A stretch of 64,000 nt of DNA from Haematococcus lacustris. Its lineage: Eukaryota > Chlorophyta > Chlorophyceae > Chlamydomonadales > Haematococcaceae. The notes below the pieces were generated by a model. The model was not told the origin of the DNA and did no database searches. It saw only the letters and a program-made list of their open reading frames with translations. A program made the position numbers and the translations under genes. The stretch covers positions 6,575,810-6,639,809 of the forward strand of contig JASKMD010000015.1 in assembly GCA_030144725.1 (NCBI GenBank), in the 5' to 3' direction. Shown piece by piece: positions 21,369-32,344 of this stretch. Each line of letters opens with the position of its first letter. Positions within the stretch are counted from its first letter, which is position 1.

Positions 21369-21463
21369 TATCGCAACACCCACACAAACTGAAAGCGACA
21401 GATGCCCATCACCATGAAAACGACTGGACATATTGCCGAGCGAGACACCAGGCGGGCACGTCT

Positions 21464-22344
21464 TCAAACCCCTGATTTCAACACCTCGTGTATTGCAGCC
21501 GCGAGCGTCTTGCATCCCGCGCTGTTCAAGCCCGCCATGCTGATGCGCCCGTCCTGCACGCACGCCGCAACCAGCACGCTTCACATCTACAGCCCCTTCG
21601 GACGGCACGCAAAAACCTCGACTGTAACTTTAGCCCGCGAACCCAGCGACACAATTGGTAATTAGACGCACCATTGTAAGGTACACGTGATGCCTGGCGG
21701 TGAGGGCCTCGCACTGGGGCCGGGTGAGGCCGGTGAATGTAAACATGCCGATCTGTCGCTCAATGAAGCTCCTGCGACCAGGCAGGGCAGCAAATCACTT
21801 AGCCGCGCACAGTGTCCTTTCCAGTAGCTATCCACTTCAGCATCAGTCGTACTCGTGTGCTGCCAGAGGTGAGGGGTTCAATGCCTAGCAGGCACACCTA
21901 GTTTGCGGGTCTGTGTGCCCACTCACCAGTCGCCAGGCACACCCAGAGCCCGCAGTGCCCCGGCCAGCTCAGCACGCATCTGCTTGATGCGGCCAGCCAT
22001 GCCTGCCAGCTCGAGCCTCCACTCCTGCATCAGGGCTGGGTCCCCTGCAGCCAGGACCAGGGCAAGGCCAGATGGAGGGTCAGGGTCAGGGTCAGGGTCA
22101 GGGTCAGGTCCAGACGGAAAGGTAGGGTGAAGGGAAAGATTGGGGTCAGGATCAAGGTTAGGGTCAGGGTCACATGAAGAGCCAGGGTGGAGGCAAAGGA
22201 TGGGGTCAGGATCAAGATTGGGATCAGGGTCACCCACCCAGGACACGCCGGGCAATCTCTGCCCCATGGCGTGGAGGGTTTGACCACATGGGTCGAATGA
22301 CAAGGCGCAGCTGGCCCTCCACCTTGGACACAATCCCAGCCTGC
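21464..22344 (-). CDS. Aspartate aminotransferase, C-terminal exons (partial)
   Basis: Transfers the amino group between aspartate and 2-oxoglutarate using PLP. Exons found: about 22238-22344 (KVEGQLRLVIRPMWSNPP, HGAEIARRVLG), 21927-22044 (QEWRLELAGMAGRIKQMR), 21672-21771 (ERQIGMFTFTGLT, HHVYLTM), 21464-21553 (DGRISMAGLNSAG, AAAIHEVLKSGV, stop TGA). Phases agree across all joins. RPMWSNPP, with its Arg, and QIGMF.FTGL are hallmarks of class I eukaryotic enzymes. This is about the last 130-140 residues of roughly 400; the PLP lysine and N-terminal exons were not found in the window. Upstream lies a long hexamer array, the gap and a LINE. The stop is only 95 bp from the stop of the convergent kinase gene. 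Confidence 0.88.
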
Positions 22345-22624
22345 CTGCAGCCCCAGCAGAAGATAGTGGTTATGGTGAGAGCAGCGGGGCCAGTGGGAGC
22401 AGCAGAGGTTGGCATGGCCTGGCGTGTAGTCAGCAGTGGTGCAACCTTGGCCTTGGCCAGGGTGGGTGGGTGTGGCAAGCCTGCTGCCACGCTGTGCACC
22501 AATGCTGCTGCTGCTGCTGCAGATGGTAGCCGATGGTAGCAGATGGTGCGCTGCACGCCCCTGCCCTTACCTCCTAATGTCTTCGTTGCCAGCCTGCCCT
22601 ACCCCACAATCTGCCTCCGCGCCC

Positions 22625-22666
<42 letters not shown>

Positions 22667-22734
22667 CCGCGCCCCCTGCTGCTGCCGCTGCTGCTGCCGC
22701 TGCCCCTGCCGCTGCCTCCGCGCCCCCTGCCCCT
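22345..22734. other. Presumed aminotransferase intron
   Basis: No further aminotransferase exon was recognised. Contains CTG/GCT runs at 22503-22520 and 22625-22690. Confidence 0.4.
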
Positions 22735-24677
22735 GCCCCTGCCCCTGCCCCTGCCCCTGCTGCCCTGCTGCCCCCGCCCCGCCCTGCCCCTGCCCCTGCC
22801 CCTGCCCCTGCGCCCTGCCCCTGCCCCTGCCCTGCCCCCGCCCCTGCCCGCCCCTGCCCCTGCCCCTGCCCCTGCCCCTGCCCCTGCCCCTGCCCCTGCC
22901 CCTGCCCCTCCCTGCCCCTGCCCCTGCCCCTGCCCCGCCCGCCCCTGCCCCGCCCCTGCCCCTGCCCCTGCCCCTGCCCCTGCCCCTGCCCCTGCCCCTG
23001 CCCCTGCCCCTGCCCCTGCCCCTGCCCCTGCCCCTGCCCCTGCCCCTGCCCCTGCCCCTGCCCCTGCCCCTGCCCCTGCCCCTGCCCCTGCCCCTGCCCC
23101 TGCCCCTGCCCCTGCCCCTGCCCCTGCCCCTGCCCCTGCCCCTGCCCCTGCCCCTGCCCCTGCCCCTGCCCCTGCCCCTGCCCCTGCCCCTGCCCCTGCC
23201 CCTGCCCCTGCCCCTGCCCCTGCCCCTGCCCCTGCCCCTGCCCCTGCCCCTGCCCCTGCCCCTGCCCCTGCCCCTGCCCCTGCCCCTGCCCCTGCCCCTG
23301 CCCCTGCCCTGCCCCTGCCCCTGCCCCTGCCCCTGCCCCTGCCCCTGCCCCTGCCCCTGCCCCTGCCCCTGCCCCTGCCCCTGCCCCTGCCCCTGCCCCT
23401 GCCCCTGCCCCTGCCCCTGCCCCTGCCCCTGCCCCTGCCCCTGCCCCTGCCCCTGCCCCTGCCCCTGCCCCTGCCCCTGCCCCTGCCCCTGCCCCTGCCC
23501 CTGCCCCTGCCCCTGCCCCTGCCCCTGCCCCTGCCCCTGCCCCTGCCCCCTGCCCCTGCCCCTGCCCCTGCCCCTGCCCCTGCCCCTGCCCTGCCCCTGC
23601 CCCTGCCCCTGCCCCTGCCCCTGCCCCTGCCCCTGCCCCTGCCCCTGCCCCTGCCCCTGCCCCTGCCCCTGCCCCTGCCCCTGCCCCTGCCCCTGCCCCT
23701 GCCCCTGCCCCTGCCCCTGCCCCTGCCCCTGCCCCTGCCCCTGCCCCTGCCCCTGCCCCTGCCCCTGCCCTGCCCCTGCCCCTGCCCCTGCCCCTGCCCC
23801 TGCCCCTGCCCCTGCCCCTGCCCCTGCCCCTGCCCCTGCCCCTGCCCCTGCCCCTGCCCCTGCCCCTGCCCCTGCCCCTGCCCCTGCCCCTGCCCCTGCC
23901 CCTGCCCTGCCCCTGCCCCTGCCCCTGCCCCTGCCCCTGCCCCTGCCCCCCTGCCCTGCCCCTGCCCCTGCCCCTGCCCCTGCCCTGCCCCTGCCCCTGC
24001 CCCTGCCCCTGCCCCTGCCCCTGCCCCTGCCCCTGCCCCTGCCCCTGCCCCTGCCCCTGCCCCTGCCCCTGCCCCTGCCCCTGCCCCTGCCCCTGCCCCT
24101 GCCCCTGCCCCTGCCCCTGCCCCTGCCCCTGCCCCTGCCCCTGCCCCTGCCCCTGCCCCTGCCCCTGCCCCTGCCCCTGCCCCTGCCCCTGCCCCTGCCC
24201 CTGCCCCTGCCCCTGCCCCTGCCCCTGCCCCTGCCCCTGCCCCTGCCCCTGCCCCTGCCCCTGCCCCTGCCCCTGCCCCTGCCCCTGCCCCTGCCCCTGC
24301 CCCTGCCCCTGCCCCTGCCCCTGCCCCTGCCCCTGCCCCTGCCCCTGCCCCTGCCCCTGCCCCTGCCCCTGCCCCTGCCCCTGCCCCTGCCCCTGCCCCT
24401 GCCCCTGCCCCTGCCCCTGCCCCTGCCCCTGCCCCTGCCCCTGCCCCTGCCCCTGCCCCTGCCCCTGCCCCTGCCCCTGCCCCTGCCCCTGCCCCTGCCC
24501 CTGCCCCTGCCCCTGCCCCTGCCCCTGCCCTGCCCCTGCCCCTGCCCCTGCCCCTGCCCCTGCCCCTGCCCCTGCCCCTGCCCCTGCCCCTGCCCCTGCC
24601 CCTGCCCCTGCCCCTGCCCCTGCCCCTGCCCCTGCCCCTGCCCCTGCCCCTGCCCCTGCCCCTGCCCCTGCCCCTGC
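22735..24677. repeat. (CCCCTG)n array truncated by assembly gap
   Basis: About 1.9 kb of hexamer with occasional single-base losses or gains (for example near 23308, 23546, 23590, 23769, 23906, 23946, 24529) that shift the phase. Long Pro-Ala, Pro-Leu, Cys-Pro or Gly-Arg frames through it are artefacts. It runs straight into the gap, so its true length is unknown. Confidence 0.98.
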
Positions 24678-25177
24678 NNNNNNNNNNNNNNNNNNNNNNN
24701 NNNNNNNNNNNNNNNNNNNNNNNNNNNNNNNNNNNNNNNNNNNNNNNNNNNNNNNNNNNNNNNNNNNNNNNNNNNNNNNNNNNNNNNNNNNNNNNNNNNN
24801 NNNNNNNNNNNNNNNNNNNNNNNNNNNNNNNNNNNNNNNNNNNNNNNNNNNNNNNNNNNNNNNNNNNNNNNNNNNNNNNNNNNNNNNNNNNNNNNNNNNN
24901 NNNNNNNNNNNNNNNNNNNNNNNNNNNNNNNNNNNNNNNNNNNNNNNNNNNNNNNNNNNNNNNNNNNNNNNNNNNNNNNNNNNNNNNNNNNNNNNNNNNN
25001 NNNNNNNNNNNNNNNNNNNNNNNNNNNNNNNNNNNNNNNNNNNNNNNNNNNNNNNNNNNNNNNNNNNNNNNNNNNNNNNNNNNNNNNNNNNNNNNNNNNN
25101 NNNNNNNNNNNNNNNNNNNNNNNNNNNNNNNNNNNNNNNNNNNNNNNNNNNNNNNNNNNNNNNNNNNNNNNNNNNNN
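24678..25177. other. Assembly gap, exactly 500 N
   Basis: A round-number placeholder. It separates the hexamer array from the LINE ORF2, so neither the LINE 3' end nor the linkage across it is verified. Confidence 1.
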
Positions 25178-28100
25178 GCCTTGACGGTGAGCACCAGGAG
25201 GGAGGTGTTGCCCATGCCCCAAACCTGAGGGTCTAGCTGCACTTGGGACCAGGGTCCGAGCAGCCACTCCTCCCTAGGCCAGGAGGGGGGGGCCTCCCTG
25301 CCCGCTGAGCCTGCCCCCCGCTCCCCGCTGTGATCCCCATCCCTCCCACGACCCCTGCCCCCACCCCTACCCCTACTGCGCCCAATACCCTGTGCCCTTC
25401 CCCCCTCCGCTGTCTGCCCGTTGTCCCTACCCACACCCTCGTCCCCCACCTGCCCCCCCCTAGGCTCCAACGCTGCAGGGGCAGCTGCCCCCCCCCGCTG
25501 CTTCGGGAGCGGCCGCATGTGGGCGGCACGCTCCTCAGGGGACAGCCGATAGTGGGGCTTGTCCAGGAGCACCACTGCTGCAGCCTGCCACTCCTCCCCG
25601 GGGAGAACCCCTACAGCCCCCAAGGGACCCTGCCCTTGAGCGTCCAGGGCCACCAGCCTACCGCTAGGTAACACCCAGTGGGTCGGCCGCTGAGAGGGAA
25701 CGCGACGCACCAGGAAGCCCGTCCCGCCCCACGCACACTCCCACTCCGGTGCTGGGAGCTGCCGAACATCCACCACCTGTTGCCACGGCTCCGGCAGGGT
25801 GGCCCGCGCCATGTCAGCCTCCCACCTCACGGCTGCCTGCTGCTCAGCTGAGACGAAGGCGGAGCGGGGTCGATGGAGGGCCTCGCGCACGTGCCGGACG
25901 TGGGTCCAACGCAGGGCCTCAACTGCCAGGGGGTCACTGTCTGGCCTGCCCCGCAGTCCGACCAGAGCGTTGAAGCGCAGCGGCTCCGCGAGCACCGAAA
26001 AGTGAGATTGGGCGGCCGGGGCCACCACGCGGTGGAGCTTGAGCTGTGCAATGGCTGTGACGTGGGCCTGTAGGCGGGGGCTCAGGTTGGGCACGGGGGA
26101 GGCTGTGGGGTCCGTGACTACCCAGGTGCTAAGGCTGTGTTGGGGATCGGCGAGCAGGCTGTGCAACAGGGGCTGCCACTCCCGGACTCTGGGCGAGAAG
26201 AGCTGGGCCACAGTTTTGGCTAGCATGGCGGTGCTGGTGATCTCCAGGTCTGGCAGCCCCAGCCCACCCTCCCGTCGGGGCATCACACAAGTAGCGTCGT
26301 TGGGGTAGAGGCAGGCCATGTTGGGGCTACGCTCCTGGGGTAGGTCCGAGGCTGCCACAAAGTGCTTGACCGCCTTGCCCATCGCCACTCCGGCTGCAGC
26401 CAGGGGCTGCACGAACGCCATCTGGTAAATGGCCTTTGACGCTAGGCATTGCTGCGCCACTTGCACCCGACCAAGCAGGTTGAGACCTTGCGGTCGCCAG
26501 GGAAGGGAGGCGGCCACCATGACTGTTGCTGCCCTTCCAAAGGCAGCCTCGCTCATGGCGGAGTAGCTAGGTGCCCCGAGGGGCACCCCCAGGTGCCGGA
26601 CGGGTACGCCCTGTGGCGAAGGGGGGATGGTCACGGCTCCAGCTCCGGTCCCTGGCCCTGCACCACCTTCACCCTCACCCGCCCCCTGGCCCTCCCAGAC
26701 CTGGCCCCCCCGCTCCGCCCCGCCCTTGCCCCGGCCCCGCCCTCTGCTCCTAGCCACCCCCTCTCCCCCTGCCCCGCCACCTCCCCCCTCCACCTCAGTC
26801 CTACCACCCCCAGCTGAGGCAAGCTGGGAAGGGTTGGCGGCAACTGTTGAGGAAGGGGGCACCTGCCTGAGAGACCTGTGCTGCTGATGCTCCTGACCAC
26901 CACCTCCCTCGTCCAGCCTCTCTCCTCCTCCGTCCTTGCTGCTGCCAGCCCCTCTGCCATGCCCCGCTCCTGTGCCTCTGCCCCTCTCTAGGCTCACCGT
27001 CCCGCTCTTGTCCCTCTGAGCCCTGTCCGCCCCCGTCCCACCCTCCCCGCTGCCCCCCACCCAACCTGTGACCCTGCCCTCCCCTGTGCTGGCCGCCCCT
27101 GCGTTGCCCTCCCCCCTTTGGCTGCCCGCCCCTGCTCTGCCCCCCTCCTGCCCCGCTGCCGAGACCTCTACCGGCTGACCACAAGAGAGCGCTGAGCTCT
27201 TGGCTACGCTGAGGGCCGGCCCCCCTGCAGCTTGGAACAGGCCAAGGGCCTCCAACACCACCGCCCCGTCCCTGACCCTGTCCAGCACCGCGATGGTGAG
27301 GTCGTCTGCATACTCCTTGGAGGGGAGGACTGGAAGGAGGGTGGGCTGACACATGGAGAGAGGGCTGTGGGGGATGGTGGGTGTGTTGATGCGGCCTGCC
27401 AACTGCAGGGAGCTGAGGTAGCTGACTAGGGGCTGGAGCGCGATGCACCAGTACAGCGGGGAAGCCCCGCTGCCCTGGAGTAGCCCTGAGGCTAGGGGGA
27501 AGCTGTCGGTGAGACGGCCGTTAACCAACACCTGACTGCTCGCCCCTCGGTGCAACAGCTGGGCCCAACGCACATGCCCGTCCCGGCGGAAGCCCATGGC
27601 CTCCATGGTGTCTTGGAGCAAACCCCAAGACACGTTGTCGTAGGCCCCTGCCAGGTCCAGCAACAGGAGCCAGGCTGGGCTCCCACGCTGCTGCAGGTAC
27701 TCTAGGAGGCTGAGGTGGAACTGCACGTTATCGCTGATGTCCCTCCCAAGGATGAAGGCCGACTGGGAGAGGGACACTAGCAGGTCCAGAGGTTGTTGCA
27801 GCCGGTCCTCCAGCGCCCTGGCCACCAACCGCACATCGCAGTTGAGAAGCGTGATGGGGCGGTAACCGGCCACCTGGTCCCTCGGCTTGCCAGCCTTGGG
27901 CACCAACGTGATGACGCCGGTGAGGAACTCTGCCAGAGGGGCGGGGTCTGTCGTATCTGCCAGAGCCTCCCTTAACATGGCCCGCAACGGGCCCACCAGC
28001 TGGGGCCACAACCGGTCGTACACCTCCATAGGGAGGCCGTCCTTACCAGGGGCCTTGCTGTGGGCGCACCCCTGCAACGCGTGGCCCAACTCTTCCGCTG

Positions 28101-29658
28101 ACAGCATGGGGTCTGTTCCGGGGCCCTCGCAGCTGTTCGCCTGGGCGGGGGTTAGGCGGGACGTGAGGCTGGCGAGGAGGGTGGCCCGAGCTGCTGGGTC
28201 GACCGGCTTGGCGGCGTACACCCCTGTGGGAGAGGAAGCCGAGAAGTGCTGCTCAAAGACACGGCAGGCTGCCAGGACGCCTGCAGGGCTGGAGAGGTCT
28301 GCTACCTGGCCCGGCTGGGTGGGGAGCTGCAGGGAGGAGATGAGAGTAGGGGTGTGCGCCGGCTGGTCGCGGTGGTAGAAGTAGAAAGAGGAGCGATCTC
28401 CATAGCACTGGTCCAGAACTGCACTGGCTTGCATGGAGCGCAGCGCCCCCTGCTCCCTGTCCTGCACCCCCGCCAGCGCTGCTACCTCCCCCAGCTGCAC
28501 CGCCGCACGCAGGTCTGCGTCTCCGGGCTGACCCGCACGGCGAAGTTGTGACACCACATGAGCCCTCGCTGCGGTGGCTGCCTTCTCCCTACGGTGTTGC
28601 AGATCCCGCTGCTCCCTGCGTTGCGCTCTGATGGAGCGCTGGGCATAGAGAGCGAGGCCTTGCTTCACATGCGCCCACCTAGCCCGATGGACGTCACGCC
28701 GCTGCGGCCCCTGGGAGCTGGCAAGCTGGGCTGCGTGGTGAGCGGCTTCCAGACTTAGGAAGCCCGCCAGGCCGTCGAGTAAGGCTGGGTTATCGAGGTG
28801 GGCGGGGTGTAGCTGCCACGGGGCGCGGGCTGTGAGAGGCAGGTCTGGAGGGTACATGACCACGGACACTGGGAAGTGATCGGTGGAGACCGGCTTGAGG
28901 CCCTGGATGGAGCTGTCCAACTGCCACTCCGCCACGGAGGCTGAGACGTACCAGCGGTCAAGGCGGGCCCCTGTCTGCCAGCGGTTGCTGAGGTGCGTGA
29001 GGTCGCGGGAGGTGGGGCGCAAACGACGCCAGGCATCCACTAAGCCCCTCTCCTCCACCAACCGCTCCAGCTGCTCCGCCCCCACTCCCCTGCTACCCAC
29101 CCAGTCCTCCGCGTGCTGGCTGGTCGCCCCCACGGGTGTGCCCACCTTGTCGTCCGGGGAGAGGATGCAGTTGAAATCCCCTCCCAAGAAGAGCATGCGG
29201 CGCTCTGTGGCGTGAGGGAGGCAAGCAGGCAGGCTGGCCCCGAAGAAAGCAGCCCGCTGTGCTGGCTGGGCTGGGGCGTACACACACACCAGCGATGCTG
29301 GCCTGCCCGCTAACTCTGCATCTACCCTCACCACCCTCCCCTGCGCCCCGTCTACCTGCAACTGCACCTGTGTGCAGCCCTGCAGGATGGTGGAGGGCTT
29401 GACTAGGACCAGGCAGCCCTGGGAGTGGCCGGTGCCTGGGCTGTAGAACCATTGGCCCCGCCACCCCGGCTTGGCACCTGTGGCTGCCTCTGCCCACTGC
29501 CAAAGGCACTCCGCCTGGTGGCACTCTTGGAAAAAGAATAACTGAGCGGTGCTGCTGGCAGCCCAATCCAGCAGGGCCTGGAGCTTGTGGGGCTGAGCTA
29601 GGCCCCTGACGTTGAGGGTGACTGCCTGGAAACTGGCAGCCACACCCGGACGCTGCAT
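25178..29658 (-). CDS. LINE ORF2: endonuclease and reverse transcriptase (partial)
   Basis: Start at ATG 29658: MQRPGVAASFQAVTLNVRGL. Apurinic-type endonuclease motifs: LNVRGL, FFFQECH, LGGDFNCIL, LDRWYVS and STDHFPVSVVM. Reverse transcriptase: KAPGKDGLPMEVYDRLW, VPKAGKPRDQVAGYRPITLL, LLLDLAGAYDNVSW (catalytic Asp), GLLQGSGASPLYW and KEYADDLTIAV (YADD). Between the YADD block and the downstream GVPVRHLGVPLGAP lies a Gly/Arg/Glu-rich insert of roughly 200 residues. The rest includes RREGGLGLPDLE, typical of L1-type C-terminal regions. The frame is open to the gap, so the end is missing. The endonuclease type and presence of ORF1 favour the L1 clade. Confidence 0.93.
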
Positions 29659-29660
29659 GG

Positions 29661-32267
29661 CTAGACTTGGTGGGCCCCCGCGCGGGCTACGCGTGAACTG
29701 AACAGAGCGTGCGAGCCCTGAGGGGGAGGGGGTGGGAGTGGCGTCTCGACGCAAACCGCTTTCTTACGGCAGGGAGAGGGGACGGCGTGACGGGCTGTGC
29801 CCGGGAGAGCTAAAGGCGGGCGAGGTGGTAGGGGAAGGTAGAGGTCCAACCTCCGCTCCCGCCCTGACTCGTGCCCCACGCCGGCCTCTTGGCCCAAGCC
29901 TACAGCTGACACCGCCACTGGCCCCGCTGGCGCTCCTTCGGCCGAGCGAGCCTCACTAACCCTCCTACCTACTCCTGGACCCACCATCCAACCTGCTCCC
30001 AACCCAGGCCACCCTTGTAGACCCCCCTGACCTCCCCCTTCCCTACTCCCCCGCTGGCGCCCATGCTGGCCCCCCTGTAGGCCTCCCTGCTGGGCACCTT
30101 GGCCTCCCCCCTGACCATCCCCCCCTAAAACCTCTGGCCCCCTAGCCCCTTGACGCGCTGGCCGAGACCTCTTCCTCGCACTGTACCCAGCTGCCCCCTG
30201 GCCTGCGGAGGAGCACGCCCCTGGCATGAGAGGGGAGGGATAACGGCGCTGCCCGGCCTGCCCGGCGTGCTGCTCAGGCCCCAAGCTACCATCCTCGGAC
30301 TCCAAATCTGAGAGCACCCCATAGCGGACGCGAGGAGGGGAGATAGGTAGGACACTGTCCTCTGAGCTGTCACAGTCCATGACCCCGTACCTGACCATCT
30401 GTGGTGCCTCCGTGGGTGGACTGATGGCCATAAGGGGAGGGCAGAGATGAGCAGGTAGCGGGGCTGGGGTGGGCTGCGTTATACCAGCTCCGTGGGCTAG
30501 CTGGCACGGATCCCTGGGCCGGCGAGCCCGGTCAACTAGGTCCTGGAGCGTCCTAGCTGCACCCCGGACAAACCTCTCCATCCGCAGGACGGCTGTGCCC
30601 TTGACGATGGGGCGTTGAGTGGGGGGCCCGCCCAATGAGGGTCGCAGGGTGGGGGAGCTGAGCACGTTGGAAGGTGAGGGAGGGAGACGAGCCACATCCA
30701 TGTCAACTGGGGTAGCAGTGCCCGCAACCACAGAGAACCCAACTGCAGGAACCATCGCCAGCTGTCCTGTCCCCGCCAACACCCGCGCTGCTGTGCCTGA
30801 GGCTGCACCAGCCCTTTCCTCTACCCACTGACTAGCCCTCCTGCCCAACCTAGTAAAAGCGCAGGTCTCCTTGCCAACTGTCCTAGGAACGAAGGCCAGC
30901 GGTGCATGAACTCTTGGGTGCCCAAAAAGGTTGGCCCGCTGTTGCTGCTGCGCAAGGGCACCCTTGAACTCCTTTCCTCCCTCGTACCCCGCCATGCCAC
31001 CCCCTGCTGGGGCGAGCTGGGTGGGGGTGGCCATGACCGGCGCTGAGGGGGAGCCCTGGCCTGCTTGGCCAACCAGCTGCTCCCGAGCCTGGCTACCCTG
31101 ACCCCCCTTCCCCCGCTCGTAACCCGCCATGCCACCCCCTGCTGGGGCGAGCTGGGTGGGGGTGGCCGTGACCGACGCCGAGGGGGAGCCCTGGCCTGCC
31201 TGGCCACCCAGCTGCTCCCGAGCCTGGCTACCCTGACCCCCCTTCCCCCCCTCGTCACCCGCCATGCCACCCCCTGCTGGGGCAAGCTGGGTGGGGGTGG
31301 CCGTGACCGGCGCTGAGGGGGAGTCCTGGCCTGCCTGGCCAACCAGCTGCTCCCGAGCCCGGCTACCCTGACCCCCCTTCCCCCCCTCATAACCCGCCAT
31401 GCCACCCCCTGCTGGGGCGTGCTGGGTGGAGGTGGTCATGATCGGCAGGGCGGGGGGGCCCAGCGGCGACTGACTGGACCCTGCAAGAAAAGGACCCGCC
31501 GCTCCCCCCCTCCTACTTACTGGCGGATGGTCGGTGCAGAGGTCGGTGTTGGGTGTACGTTGCGTGGTCAACGAGCGAGACGGACCCCACGAAGAGTCAA
31601 AGCGGGAGGGCTTGAAGATAGGGCCTGGAGCCAGGGCTTGAAGCTGCTGAGGCTTGGCGGAAGCTGTGGCTGGGTGAATCACCTTGGTACCACCCTTGGC
31701 AAGGCGGGTATACCGAGGGCGTAGGGAAACTGCCGGTGAGTCATCCTCTGATGTCGCATCGGGCAGAGGTAGCAGCATAGCTGCAGCAAACCCTGCAGTG
31801 CCACTCCCTGCTGGGGTGAGCTGGGTGGGAGGGGCAGCAGGTGTGGCTGGCGCGGGGCCCATGACGCCCTTGTCGGGCAGAGGCTGCAGCAGCTGGGCAC
31901 GCTCAGGCTGGATGCCTGCAACACACACTGCAGGGCCACCCACTACTGGGGTGAGCTGGGTGGGAGGGGCAGCAGGTGTGGCTGGCGCGGGACCCATGAC
32001 GCCCTTGTCGGGCAGAGGCTGCAGCAGCTGGGCACGCTCAGGCTGGATGCCTGCAACACACACTGCAGGGCCACCCACTACTGGGGTGAGCTGGGTGGGA
32101 GGGGCAGCAGGTGTGGCTGGCGCGGGGCCCATGACGCCCTTGTCGGGCAGAGGCTGCAGCAGCTGGGCACGCTCAGGCTGGATGCCTGCAACACACACTG
32201 CAGGGCCACCCACTACTGGGGTGAGCTGGGTGGGAGGGGCAGCAGGTGTGGCTGGCGCGGGGCCCAT
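29661..32267 (-). CDS. LINE ORF1, built of two 45-residue tandem repeat families
   Basis: 868 residues from ATG 32267. The N-terminal part is four copies of a 45-residue unit (ATG-anchored starts at 32267, 32132, 31997, 31862) containing PPTQLTPVVGGPAVCVAGIQ and PERAQLLQPLPDKGV. A second array (about 30990-31430) has units of the same 135-bp length with PTQLAPAGGGMAGYEGGKGG and SRAREQLVGQAGQ. Both centre on PTQL(T/A)P. The remainder is Pro/Gly/Arg-rich with no zinc knuckle or RRM that I could see. Its role as an RNA-binding ORF1 protein is inferred from position. Eight codons upstream of the start is a stop, so the native start may have been lost. Confidence 0.75.
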   Translation of the reverse strand: MGPAPATPAAPPTQLTPVVGGPAVCVAGIQPERAQLLQPLPDKGVMGPAPATPAAPPTQLTPVVGGPAVCVAGIQPERAQLLQPLPDKGVMGPAPATPAAPPTQLTPVVGGPAVCVAGIQPERAQLLQPLPDKGVMGPAPATPAAPPTQLTPAGSGTAGFAAAMLLPLPDATSEDDSPAVSLRPRYTRLAKGGTKVIHPATASAKPQQLQALAPGPIFKPSRFDSSWGPSRSLTTQRTPNTDLCTDHPPVSRRGGAAGPFLAGSSQSPLGPPALPIMTTSTQHAPAGGGMAGYEGGKGGQGSRAREQLVGQAGQDSPSAPVTATPTQLAPAGGGMAGDEGGKGGQGSQAREQLGGQAGQGSPSASVTATPTQLAPAGGGMAGYERGKGGQGSQAREQLVGQAGQGSPSAPVMATPTQLAPAGGGMAGYEGGKEFKGALAQQQQRANLFGHPRVHAPLAFVPRTVGKETCAFTRLGRRASQWVEERAGAASGTAARVLAGTGQLAMVPAVGFSVVAGTATPVDMDVARLPPSPSNVLSSPTLRPSLGGPPTQRPIVKGTAVLRMERFVRGAARTLQDLVDRARRPRDPCQLAHGAGITQPTPAPLPAHLCPPLMAISPPTEAPQMVRYGVMDCDSSEDSVLPISPPRVRYGVLSDLESEDGSLGPEQHAGQAGQRRYPSPLMPGACSSAGQGAAGYSARKRSRPARQGARGPEVLGGDGQGGGQGAQQGGLQGGQHGRQRGSREGGGQGGLQGWPGLGAGWMVGPGVGRRVSEARSAEGAPAGPVAVSAVGLGQEAGVGHESGRERRLDLYLPLPPRPPLALPGTARHAVPSPCRKKAVCVETPLPPPPPQGSHALFSSRVARAGAHQV

Positions 32268-32344
32268 GACGCCCTTGTCGGGCAGAGGCTGCAGCAGCTG
32301 GGCACGCTCAGGCTCAGGGTCATGCCGCAGGGCTGTCCTCTAAC

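Larger units (their letters stand above)
25178..32312 (-). mobile_element. L1-like LINE, truncated at both ends of what is seen
   Basis: Two minus-strand reading frames in LINE order, ORF1 then ORF2, separated by two bases (TAG CC ATG at 29656-29663). The 3' end lies in the gap. The upstream end breaks off inside the first copy of an ORF1-coding 135-bp repeat near 32312, as expected for 5' truncation during target-primed reverse transcription. No poly-A tail can be seen. Confidence 0.88.

Noticed and set aside
22436..29754. Frames of 900-2400 residues spanning the hexamer array and gap
   Set aside because: They bridge 500 N and a microsatellite. Only the portion from 25178 to 29658 has domain content (LINE ORF2).
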